Positions 1-10,767 of a stretch of 64,000 bases of DNA are shown piece after piece; position 1 is the first letter of the stretch; every line of letters begins with the position of its first letter. Made by a program: the position numbers and the translations under genes. Source of the stretch: Aplectana chamaeleonis (lineage: Eukaryota > Nematoda > Chromadorea > Rhabditida > Cosmocercidae); contig JAPDOI010000139.1 of assembly GCA_029168955.1 (NCBI GenBank), positions 310,001-374,000 of the forward strand. Direction: 5' to 3'. Below the pieces are notes generated by a model. That model was not told where the DNA came from and searched no databases. It worked only from the letters and a program-made list of their open reading frames with translations.

Positions 1-1385
1 TCGGAGCGACTTATCAAACATCGTGAAGGAACGACCAGAGATGAGCAAGCCGGTTTTCGACCTGGAGAGATCGACCATCGACCAAGTGTTCGTCGTGAGA
101 AGAGTAATTGAATCGTGGCAGCGGTTTTCGAAGCCATTACAGCTTGCTTTTTGGACTTTGAAGCCGCGTTCGACTCTCCTCATCGTGATCGATTGCTCAA
201 TGCTCTGCGAGCAGATGGAGTCCCGGAAAAGTATGTTCGGTTAATCGAGGACATGAACAAAGGAACAACAGCAGCAGTTCGTACACCTGTCGGATTTACG
301 TCAGCTTTCAAGGTGAAAACAGGAGTAAGGGAAGGAGCCGTTGCAGGACCTTTTCTTTCAACTTCGCCGTTGATGACATCATGCGTAGAGTTGCAGAACA
401 GTTTCCTGCGGATGTGATCCTAACACCATCAGGACGCTCCCTTGTCGACCTGGAGTACGCCGACGACATTGTGTTATTCGCTGAAAACAACGCAAAACTG
501 CAAAGGATTGTGAACCTCGTTTCGAAGTATGCCGCAGCCTATGGACTTCGTCTTCGTCCCGACAAATGCAAGCAGATGTGGGTCTCTCAGAGGCCTTCAA
601 CTGGAGTTTGTGTGGACGGACAACGTATCGAACTGGTGGACGATTTCTGTTATTTGGGCTGTTTGCTGAAGAACGATGGTAGTTATGCAGCGGATATTCG
701 ACAACGATGTGCGAAAGCTACGTCTGCATTCAATTCTCTAACCAAGTGTTTGTGGTCTACCACCATCGCGAAGGAAGTCAAGTTGCGCGTCTACCTATCC
801 GCTATTCGCCCTATCATGATGTACGGATCGGAGACGTGGGCAGCACCGAAAACGCAGATGGAAAGGTTGGATTGCACGGAGAGGAAGCTTTTTAGGCGTT
901 TGCTTGGATATTTCTGGCCGCGTGTATGCCATAACGAAGACCTTTACAAGGAAATCGACGCAGTACATCAACGCTTGACACGAGGGAGGTGCCAGCATCT
1001 CCTAACGCCATCTCAAGCAGCAATAGAAAGTCGACTTCGACTGCTCGGGCATATACTAAGAAGAACGCCGGATCGTCTCGTACAACACGCTTTAAAAATG
1101 CTTCCAAATCCTGTCTGGAAACGGCCACCTGGGCGTAGGCGAAAGTTCTGGACGGATGTGGTTAAAGAGGATTTAAAGTCACTCGGCATCGAAAGACAGT
1201 TCAGGCGCGATGTTTCGTTTCGCAGGAAATGGAATAGTGACAGCTGGATGGAATGTGTTCAAATTGTGGCTGAAGACCGTGAAAAATGGACACGGCTGAC
1301 TTCTAGGACGGCACACCTCGGTGAAGATGCGGAATGACCGCGTCAAGGCGAAAGCCAACCGATTAAGTCAAGTTAAGTCAAGTCA
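1..1385 (+). pseudogene. Non-LTR retrotransposon remnant (RTE-like reverse transcriptase), 5'-truncated and frameshifted
   Basis: The translated stretch carries reverse transcriptase landmarks: a segment reading FLDFEAAFDSPHR (palm motif A) near 150-185, then EYADDIVLF with the YADD catalytic box near 450-480. After this comes the thumb and long C-terminal region typical of nematode 'endonuclease-reverse transcriptase' proteins, with YLGCLLKNDGSY, MMYGSETWA and GHILRRTPDR. The frame changes twice, between about 115 and 165 and between about 345 and 385, so three reading frames are needed; only the last (381-1337) is long and open. The endonuclease domain is missing because the window starts inside the element. 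A short repeated 3' tail follows the stop codon. It is certain that this is a reverse transcriptase; assignment to the RTE clade is inference from the C-terminal motifs and tail. It is dead as it stands. Confidence 0.87.
1364..1385 (+). repeat. Short repeated 3' tail of the RTE-like element (AAGTC-type)
   Basis: Just after the reverse transcriptase stop, the sequence reads as repeats of TAAGTCAAGT. RTE-type elements commonly end in short tandem repeats rather than poly(A), so this probably marks the element's 3' end. Confidence 0.5.
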
Positions 1386-2893
1386 TCTGCCTCGCCGTTC
1401 ACAATCACTGTTGAAGCGCGAGTTGACCGTTGATGAATCCGATCATAGATAAGGGTTTCTCCTTTCCAGCACTATTGCAATTTATCTAATGTCTAGCACA
1501 TACTTGGGAAAGGCTAGAAGAAAGCAGATTAAAATTTTTTTACCAAGAGCTAAATGCGTCTTTTTTTCAGAGTGATCAAAGGAAGAAGACGAGATTCGAG
1601 CTCAAAGCCATTCTTCTGCATCGTGCTGCTTAACCCTGAACAATCACTGAAACCTGGCTTCCAACCGAAAGTCATCCTCAAACGTCGCTCATCCCATATT
1701 TTTGTAGCCCAAGCCAATACTTCTTTGTTATGTTTCCACACTTCATCGATTTATTGAAATGCAATCTTCCCGATAAAAAAAACGAGTATGTGATCCTGTA
1801 TGTGCTGCGATTGGTCGATTCTGCGATGAAGGCGTCTGAAAAAAAAGATAGTATGCACTGAGGAAAAATGTTTCATTTCATAATCAACTATGGTTGATCA
1901 ATAAGTTTGAGGAGGGTCGTAAAGAGGAACCATCCAGAGAACAGTAGAGCAGCCAGCCCTGAGTAAACAAGGTCCAGGTCGGAGTTTGGTGCGCGATATT
2001 TTCCCCCCTCGGTTTGTTAGATTCCCCCCTCTAAATCTCAACGCGGTGATATCTCCAGTGATTTTTTCATACTCCCTAATAGGTCGCTACCGCATCAAAC
2101 CCAGCTGTGAATCCCAGCAATGTTTATCTCAGGCGTAGCTACAGCAACTGTTGGGACGACCGAAACGCCGGTGAAAAGGAGGCTGCAAGCTTGGTGCTGG
2201 TGAGGAGCGGTTGGATGCGAAAATGGTACTTCTGAGTGAGAGATAAATCCGGGGTCAGCAGTTTCTAGAAATGGAGCCTACGAGGAAATTTTTTTCATTT
2301 CTCCTTCTTAACTTTCACTGATTGTCCAGGGTGCACACGGTGAACCTGGGGACGCACTAGCATCCAAGCGCAGGCGGAGAGGGGCCGCAGCTCCGGCGGA
2401 TGGATCACAGCCAGGGTCAAGCAGTTTATGTCCGCGAGGGGGGGTGCGAAATTTTTGAGAAATTAGAAATTTGGAGGGAAGATTTGAAAATGTTGGTAAT
2501 TTAGGAGGATGTTTCTGATAGAAGCTAAACTGGCATTCCCTGGAACCCGTCAGTGAGGTGTAGTGGAGTCCACCAAAGTGACTCATTTAGTTATCAATGA
2601 GGAGCGGTCCGTTGGAGATCAATGAACATGAAACTCGTTGCAGCACAACCGCTCTCGCTCAATCGGTACCGAGCGTGCTGAAATGGGATGTAGTGTTGAC
2701 GACAAAAAATGTGTAAAACAAAGTTACAATTTTTTTGGGAAATTTGCGGTCCAGTAAATTCTGGAAAATTCGTCACTCAGAGAGGACTTTGGAATCTTCG
2801 ACAATTTTCTGAAAATTTTGGTCACCGAGAAGGGTCGTAGTTCTATCGGGGTACGGGACGGCGGTCTGCTTGACACGGTTTACAGCGTCATAC
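1386..2893. other. No recognisable gene; mixed low-complexity sequence
   Basis: Open frames here are short (up to about 90 codons) and overlap on both strands without recognisable domains. The segment 2330-2450 is G-rich with runs of G near 2440. I see no gene or complete mobile element. Confidence 0.5.
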
Positions 2894-3091
2894 CTGACTG
2901 GTCCGCCCTCCCCACCACACTTCTACTGGATATTTCCGAATGCTCTGCATCACCATGCATGACTGGCTTCTGAAAACATGAGGAATTTGCTGAGGGCTTG
3001 ATGTATCACAGCGTGGTGTCAGCAAACCACTGATGATATCACCAAGTCTTGGATAGAAGCAGGGAGCGGGCGAAATCGTTTCAACCGCATC
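2894..3091 (-). CDS. Possible downstream exon of the astacin-like gene (unassigned)
   Basis: On the minus strand a 198-nt open segment is flanked by a plausible acceptor (CGCGCAG before 3091) and a plausible donor (CAG then GTATGAC after 2894), phase 0 at both ends. It encodes a cysteine-containing segment with AVETISPAPCFYPRLGD, LLTPRCDTSS and FRSQSCMVMQ. The astacin exons upstream end in phase 0, so it could be spliced to them directly or through exons I did not find. I do not recognise the domain; it does not read as an obvious CUB or thrombospondin repeat. It could equally be an open stretch by chance. Confidence 0.3.
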
Positions 3092-4190
3092 CTGCGCGGA
3101 ACCCCGAACACTAACCACTTATTTAGTAAGACGAAGACAGCTATAAGAAATTCTATGAAATCAGAAAAAACCGTACCTCAGTCTGGTTGTGATGGTGATG
3201 TACAAATTAGAAAATACGATGAAATAGTGTATTAGAGAGGTCGTAGAGTAGTAGATGTGAGAGGAAGGGAAAGGCATCGGAGAAGGTTCGGTGACGAATC
3301 ACTACAACACATGGCGAGACGTGATCTGTGTTCAACAAAATCTTGGGTTTCTCACTAAATCAAATTTATAGTGAGGAAAACCAAGAGTTGTTGGTACAAA
3401 CTGGGAAGTTCATTCAAAAACTTCGTGGGGTGAACAGGAGTGTGGTTCACGAGAAGTAAAGATGTATCTAGATCCTAAAAAATCTATATTGAGTATTCTA
3501 GAGAAGAGCCAAGTGTGCCTGGTTTTTGATCTAAAAATCAAGAACTGTTTCTTATTGTTTGTCCAAAATCACATGTCAGAAAATTCAATTTTACAGGCTG
3601 TTTTCAAGATTTCGTGGCGGTAGTCGGTAGGGACAGGATTTGGAAATGAGAAAAATTGGTCAAGCTACCACTTTTTCGTGCCATATTTGGGTAAGTAACG
3701 ATCGAATGTGGCAAAACTGGCAATTATTCGATAGATAGCTGACAAAGACAAAGTTTAGAAACATGAAACGTTTCGAAAATGTGAAAGAGAGATGTCCGGG
3801 AAAAATCTAGGTCGAAAACTGGCAATTCTGATCTAATCTAGAAAGAAATACAGAAAATAATACAGTAGAGCCCGATTCTGGGGCTGAAGTGAATAACAGT
3901 GGCTGAATAGTAGAAGAAAACAGCAGAATAAGGCGAAGAATGACGTTTCCGAGCCGAGATGGCTCGAAATCAGCCGGTGAGGGCAGCCGCAGACGATAGA
4001 GCGCGCGAAATGCTCATTTGAAATTCGCGCCGGGTTAGAGACGCGCGCAAGGAAACTCGTCCGACACCCCCGAACTCGTCCGGTAGTTTTTCCTTTGTAA
4101 GTGTAGCTGCGAATTCGCGTCTTGTCCATTCGCCAGACTAAAAATTGCGAAAGGCCTTTAGGACCAGAGAAATGTTTGGTTTACACTCAC
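3092..4190 (-). other. Presumed 3' intron or flank of the astacin gene; nothing recognised
   Basis: After the last recognised astacin exon the CUB domain should continue for about 80 more residues, but I find no matching exon here. The minus-strand open frame at 3833-4129 shows no CUB features and is probably not coding. Confidence 0.4.
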
Positions 4191-7100
4191 TCGTATGTGA
4201 TAAACACACTGTCGTCGCAACGGTCCTGATGAAGTGAGTCGGATCCTCATTCGAGTCAGTTTTGAGCTGGTGGGAATCAGCCCACCGCATTTGAGCGGAG
4301 CGGAAGAATCAATCAATTGACATACATCTCCTGCGAAACCAGTAGGGCATCTGCAACATGCAATGAAGTTACTACAGATTTGATTGTCATTGTCCGGTTT
4401 CCAAAGGCTCACTTGCAGGATGTGCAGTTCCTGGGATTGACATAGCCCCCATTTAGTCACTTTGGCATGTTCTGAGTGGCATTGCAAGCGTCTGAACACG
4501 TAGAGAAATTATATAGGGTTTCATGTCGCCCTAGACGATCCAGGTCCTGTTGAGTCAGCCTACGCTATGTAGAAGCATTTTCAACTAACTGATGACTAAT
4601 TTGCCGCTAAATCCTCTGTCAAACACCTACCTTGACATTGATAGTGCCTGTTCACAACTTCCACGTCTAGGAAGGAAGGCCCATCCATGGAACCCATAGA
4701 GCCTTGAAGATTGTTATCTTTAGTGACTAGACCAGGCAGATAGACGTCCGAGGCGAATCTGTAGCAAAGTCAACTTCAGAACAGTTTGGCTCCAAATACC
4801 AGCACATGCTGACGTCCCATAACTGTGAGCTATCTCATTCAGCCTCACCTTCCCAGCAATACGCAACACTTGCAACTTACTCGGTTGGTGTGTAGTGCAT
4901 GATACTACCAACATCGTAGGGAAGACTGTATGTGCTGAGGTACTTCTTCGGTATCTGAATGAAAATCACTTCGCTAAAGAAAGAGTGAAGTTGACATCAG
5001 AGAGCACCTTGGCAAAGTTGAGCCAGTACTTCTTAGGCACGTCCTGCTGAATAAAGGTGACAAAGTCATCACGATCGTAGCGTTGTTGGTGATGGAATAG
5101 TCCCAAAGCGTGACCAACTTCATGACTGGTCACCCCGAACTGAAAAGATTGATGAATGGCAATGACTAGTTCTAGCTTTGAAAGAACATTTGCTACTTGT
5201 GATCTCATCGCAATGCTGCATTAGGAAGGTCTACGTTTTTGCCTATACTCACAAGCTATTATTCACTTAAAGGCACTGTTCACAAAAAAAACGTATTTTA
5301 GTTTTCTATGTTCTTGAGTACGCAAGTTTACGAAGTAGTGGATTATAAGGAAAAGCCCCCATGAGACTCTCGAGTATCGGAGAAAAACTGTTCAAAAAAA
5401 CCTATAAAACATTTATTTACGCCTGCTGCTGTGTTTTGTGCACTGTAGACAAACGCCAACCAAACATCGCAAATGTTTTAAGCTCCGACATTCTTAGGCG
5501 AGTGACTTCTTTGTTTTCTGTTTCCTGTGTCAAGCACTCCTAAAGATTAAGATGGGTCAATGCACATGAATGGATGTTAGAATCTTTCGAAACAAAGAGT
5601 ACTCAAAATTTTGGCCTCGATTCCCGTGGTGAAAGGAACGCAGGATAACATTTACATGTTGTGGCGGGGTAACCCAGTTGGTTGCCTGAGTCACGAGATT
5701 TTCACACACTTCGTGGCCGTTTGTACTTCCGTACTTAAGCACTAGTTATACACCGGCGGGACGCTGCGGTAATAGAAAGACAACTACCACATTTGTGCGC
5801 CGTTGTCGCAGAAGAACGCGCCGGAAGCCCGCACCGGGCAGTTATATACGCCGCGGCACTGCATGATGTATTGTTGCGGGACCTATCCTGTTGGAAATTT
5901 GCCAAGTTCCTCCAGCTGATTAATTTTCAGATTTAAACTTGCTAAAATATTACCAAAACAACATAAGAAGCACTGCTATGACAAGGGAGTGTATTATTAG
6001 CGACATTCTGCAATTAACAAGTGATAGAAGCGTAAAATGTCGACAAAATACAATTAAAACGCCCGAGACTTATTAATCTGCAATATTGCTTAAAAGGCGC
6101 CAGAGACGCAGCATTGCAGACGAGTCCCTGATTCACGTAGCAAGCGGCGGCAATGTCGTTGCGGAACGTTTTCATTCCGCTGCTGTATAACTAGAGCCTT
6201 ACTCTCCTTAGAGGGACTTGAAGCCTACGTTTCCGCCGAAAAACGGGCAACTTTTTAATCGTGAACACTGCCTTTAAAAGTGGAGACCTGACCCGCCTTT
6301 TTGCAGTTTGACCGTTTCATTAAGGCGAAGGGTCCTGAACGGAACTCGAACTTGGAAAAGAGGGGACAACTTTAACATTTTTGTGCTGATACCGCAGCCC
6401 CCTAGGCTAGCTACAGCCATTCTCTGAATGTTCGAGCCAGTTGGTGTAAGTAGTCTACGGTCTTGTCGAGATATGCAGCCACACAACGGAAGATCTCATC
6501 GCGACTAAAAACGCATCCAAAACAAAGAAAAGTCAGCTGACTTCATCAGAACCAGACTTGATGAGTATTCCTGCTCTAGAAGTATACATAGAATTCAATC
6601 GCAAACCACGCACTGCTGCGGGACTAACTTTCAGCAATTCACTTTAACAAAGACATTGGGCTACATTTAATCCTCAATGCTTGCGAGGAATTTTCTCTTC
6701 ACTCTTTCTGCTCGGCGTTTATGTGTTTTTGAGTACACTGCCAGGTCGAATAAGAAAGACGTACATGATAGCATCCTTTGCCGATGTTCACTGGTTGTTC
6801 CGGCTGCGTGCTGTCTCTTCCTACCGAAGAGAAGCATCCTGGATTCTCCCCTACAATGAAAGACCATTTGAATTTATATTATCCGCTCGGTCAACATTAC
6901 CTGTGAATAAAATATACTGTGACTCGTTGGTGCGCGGCCAGAACGTCACACAAGTATTGCATTCCCAGAACTTCATCGCGAGTGCGAGACTTTTTTGCCC
7001 TATCGCCGCTGAAGAAAAACAAAAGAACATCGAGACTCTGCGCACGCCTGGTACGCAGATTGACTCACGAATTGTGGAATCGAATTGGTACGGGACACCG

Positions 7101-7230
7101 TCTTTCCAGATTGTATCCGGGTAGAAGCTGTCGCGATAGGCCCATCGTTTTCTTCTCAGGAGGGACGATTCAGCAAGCTGCAGCTCACGCATCAGTGCGT
7201 TGCTTATGACCATATCACTGTCCAGATAGA
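4191..7230 (-). CDS. Astacin-family zinc metalloprotease (NAS type) with EGF and CUB parts; possibly broken
   Basis: Eight minus-strand exons are visible: 7230-7069, 7008-6901, 6494-6393, 5139-5008, 4954-4881, 4758-4631, 4491-4413 and 4350-4191. In order they encode the end of the propeptide with a basic processing site (LLRRKRW), the start of the protease domain (IWKDGVPYQFD), CVTFWPRTNE, SLGGCG, and the zinc site HEVGHALGLFHHQQRYDRD. The Met-turn SIMHY and EFASDVYLPGLVTKD follow, then an EGF-like segment (NGGYVNPRNCTSCKCPTGFAG) and the first CUB residues (LKCGGLIPTSS). Secreted astacins with EGF and CUB domains form large nematode families acting in cuticle or host-tissue processing. Three oddities: an in-frame TGA at 4457-4459 where an EGF cysteine is expected; exons 6393 and 5139 do not join in frame; and the family Glu after the third zinc His is His. 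The signal peptide exon and gene 3' end were not found. The family call is certain; whether the gene works is open. Confidence 0.88.
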
Positions 7231-7317
7231 CTGCACTAAAAAAGGGTTTTTTCTACAGCTGAAATAACCGCCCACAACACACGTCAAATATCCAATAATA
7301 AAGACAGCCGTCGACAC

Positions 7318-7556
7318 ACAAGGAATTGTCCGCTTACGCGATCGTCGTGCGTGCCGTCCCAGCCACAATCGCGGCGACTTTTTTGGACCTGTATATCGAT
7401 CAGCAGGAATATTATACTAGTATAAGATCAATGTCCCATACAGCTGTTCGCAGCCGTGGGAAGGCTCGTAATAAAAATCTCTTGGCAACGGCTGCTCGTT
7501 ACGCAAACCCGTCGCCTGGGCGCACAGTCTCATCCAGACACACTTCACGTATAGAT
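7318..7556. mobile_element. MITE family A, divergent copy
   Basis: The ends read as inverted copies of the GTCCGC...GCGGAC type (left GTCCGCTTACGCG, right GCCTGGGCGCACAGTCTCAT), and the interior resembles the better preserved copies at 34.5, 43.8 and 50.9 kb. Confidence 0.5.
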
Positions 7557-7623
7557 TGTCTTGTGCAGAACTTTTGTCGTACCCACATCAAAAGACACTG
7601 GTACATATATGTTGATATGTATG

Positions 7624-7771
7624 TATAGCCTAGGTCGCTCATTTTGAGCCGGTCGAAGCTACGCTTATCGGGCTTATCATGTCAAAATCTCCTTATCACT
7701 GTAATATTTTGCCATCACCTACCGCTCCGCTGCTTAGTCCGCCCGGACTCATCCTAGCAACCTAAGCTATA
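7624..7771. mobile_element. MITE family B (about 148 bp, TATAGCCT ends)
   Basis: The element begins TATAGCCTAGG and ends CCTAAGCTATA, with an interior inverted symmetry containing CCGCTCCGCTGC. Related copies lie at 32350, inside both Penelope-like elements (57624 and 60831), and partly at 26260. Confidence 0.7.
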
Positions 7772-9686
7772 CATACTGCCAAATTTTTTACACTTCTCAC
7801 CGTGGCTCGCCGTTGAGTCTGATGACGCGAGATGCGTTTTCCTCGACGTCCTCCCTCTAAACGCATGCAATAAATTCTGGCTAGGATCACATAAATAGCT
7901 TTATGGAAATATTTCTAAAAAAAACTCGATAAGTATAGGGTGACCGCTAAGTATAGGCGCCTAATTCTTCAATGAACACGGAAGGATCTGTTGTACAGAC
8001 GACCCCATAGCTGCGCCTCCATGAACTTAACTGTTGTCGCGGAGATTTTTGTGTCCAGAAGATCGCCCGCTGGTACAGGAAGAACGTAACAGGACGTCAC
8101 GAAAATTTTCATACCGATACCGCTAGCCTGAGTCTTGAGTTAATAGCTCAAGATCTTTCCCTAGCCCGATCAACGGTCACTCTATCGTCAAGGACAGTCT
8201 AAGCCTCCGCAATATCGAGCTGCTTCACGAAGTGCTGTGAAGTTTGTGTCAGTGAAGAACGTCAGAAAGGCTCAGGAAAAATTTTCAGTTCGCCACATAG
8301 AAGTTTGTCCTCTGCGGTGATGAGGGAAATTCCGCAGACAAATAAACCCAAACTTCTCTAATCGTCAGAGGAATATAAAAACTACAAAAGTAGCCACAAA
8401 GTCGCATTCAGTTTAGTTTAGTTTTATTGCGATTACATAAGGCAACCGTTAGAAAAATACATAGCAATAAAAAATACAAGTATATGCGCACACACAGTGT
8501 CACAAATGGAGCTGTGAGCAAAAGTGCAGCCGATATCAATCAAACTAGGATAACCCATTGCTATCAAAACGGTTATACATTTTCCGCTTAAAGACATCGT
8601 TTGCGCTGGAAATCGATTTTCATTTTTCAGGCTCAATTTCATGATTGAGCCCGGTAGACCACACTGGTAAACTTTGGCGCGTCAAAAACGTTGGGCGATG
8701 AGGTTGGACGGCGTCAAAGATTACGATCCGCCACCAATTCTCACCAGTCATCTAGCACTTTTTCGAAGAATGTTGGTACGACCGTAAGACAACATGAAAA
8801 ATAGTTACGGCACGAACCCCACATGCAGAAAAACTCCGAAAATGACAGTGACGAGGCCTCCAAAGGCAGAAAAACGTGAAAAACCATTTTGGCGCGAAAT
8901 TCAAATTCGTATTTGCAATGTTTTCCGATTGACTTTTCTCTACAAATGAAGGTTTTTCATGGGCCCCTTCGACATTTTCGTTCACTAGAGAGGCCAAGCT
9001 ACACGAAAACGTGAAAAAATAAACGGTTTTCTGCGCGTACGATGCCTTTAAAGGCAGTGTTCACGATGATTTTCATTCCCGAGTTTTCCACTCAAAACAA
9101 TGCGTGGGCAACCAATTGTTACCAAAATTACGAAGGAGCGGCGAGAAACTCACTAGTTCGTCTTATTTTAGTGATATTCTTCTCTGGCCTGGACTAGTTG
9201 TCCGGTTGGATGAACATGTTCACGGTGGTCGTCACCGGTAAAAAATGGGACTAATCGAAAATGGAAGAATATTTAGGGCAAAACAGTATTAGTTAGGGCC
9301 AACGGAACAAAAAGGAAAGAATGGAATAACACAAATTGGAGAATTGCAAAAGAGGGGACTACAAAATACTTCAGTGTCACAACAAGCAGCTCCACTGAGA
9401 GTAAAGAATCGGTGTGAGAGTGAAGGATTTCGTGCCCTTCTGGTGGGTTTTTCTCGGTTCCTTCGTCATTAAAGTTCTACTCGGGGGCCAAACAATCGAT
9501 TTAGCGATTAATCTCAAAATCAAAGATTATCGTGAACGCTGCGTTTAAAGGCAATGTTCATGATAATCTTCAATTTTGAGATTATTCGCTATATTGATTA
9601 AGTTGCCCCCGGGTAGAACTAAATTGTCGTACAAATTGAAAAAACGCACCAGAAGTATACGAAATCCTTAAGTATCACCCCGCCTC
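7772..9686. other. Repeat-derived intergenic sequence
   Basis: No coding exon is recognised. Fragments of the TTTAAAGGCAGTG family occur near 9050 and 9548, and short A/T-rich open frames appear on both strands. The sequence reads as degenerate repeats. Confidence 0.5.
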
Positions 9687-10226
9687 TTAAAGGCAGTGGT
9701 CGCGAAAAAATATGCTACCCTTCTTTTCCTCTCTGAACCCTCCTCTGAGTTTAGAGTGGTAGTACCTATAAGAAAAACTCGCGAAAAAGCCACTGTTTCT
9801 TGCCAAATTTTAAGCCTGAAGTCTTTTGATGGTGGACGAGCCCACTCCACATCATCGGCATCGATGATCTTCAATATCAAGAACATCAGCTGGCTTGAAA
9901 TTGAATTTCAATATATTTATGTACTCATCTAGTCAAAAACATTGACTGAACTGATTGCTTTTATTGTTCCACTGTTTTTATTAGGGTAAATTTGCATTTA
10001 TTTCTTCCTCTGAATGTCGATGATTTTTGACTGCTCGGCATGAGACTGCGATCTTTTTCGGCGATGCTGTATAGGTGTGCACGAACTGGCATCTCTGGGC
10101 CCTAGAAACTCTAATTCTGGCCCGTTTTTTCACTGCGCTACCTTCATAGTTTTTCAGCTGTTTTCGATCTTAGCTGATTTTTTTAGTTTTTTCGATAACG
10201 TTTTTCATCGTGACCACAGCCTTTAA
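9687..10226 (-). mobile_element. MITE family C copy (about 540 bp), left half of a palindrome
   Basis: It starts at TTAA followed by AGGCAGTGGTC and ends with the inverse just before a shared TTTAAA. The body matches the copies at 10223 and 58280 in opposite orientation (shared words include CCTATAAGAAAAA and CATCGATGATCT). Confidence 0.8.
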
Positions 10227-10767
10227 AGGCAGTGGTCACGATGAAAAACGTTATCTAAAAAACTACAAAAATCAGCTCAGATATAAAACAGCTCAAAAAC
10301 TATGAAGGTAGCGCGGTGAAAAACGCGCTAGAATTAGAGATATTAAGACCCTAAATTTCCAGTTCCTGCACACGTGCACAGAAAGATCACAGTCTCATGC
10401 CAAGCAGTCGAAAATCATCGACACTCAGAGGAAGAAATAAATGCAAATTTACCCAATAAAACAGTTGAACAATGAAATCAAGCATTTCAGTCAATGTTTT
10501 TGACTAGATGTGTACATAAAGCCGAAGGTTCATTGATTGAAATTCAATTTCAAGCCAGCTGATGTTCTTGATATAAGAGATCATCGATGCCGATGATGTG
10601 AGTGGGCTCGTCCACCATCAAATGACGAGAAAGTTCAGGCTTCAAATATGGCCCAGAACAGCGTTTTTTTCGCGATTTTTTCTTATAGGTCCTACTACTC
10701 GAGACCCAGAAAAGGGTTTAAAGAGGAAAAGAAGCCAAGCATAATTGAGCGCGACCACTGCCTTTAA
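10223..10767 (+). mobile_element. MITE family C copy, right half of a palindrome
   Basis: It has TTAA-flanked ends AGGCAGTGGTCACGATG and GCGCGACCACTGCC, and is highly similar to 58280-58835. Together with the previous copy it forms a roughly 1.08-kb inverted repeat. Confidence 0.82.

Noticed and set aside
5557..5742. Possible extra astacin exon between the zinc-site exon and its neighbour
   Set aside because: The open segment with NGHEVCENLVTQATNW has no astacin or ShK pattern, and its splice sites do not repair the phase mismatch.
6681..7124. 147-codon plus-strand open frame starting with a signal-peptide-like sequence
   Set aside because: It lies antisense to two well-supported astacin exons and has no domain of its own, so it is a shadow frame.
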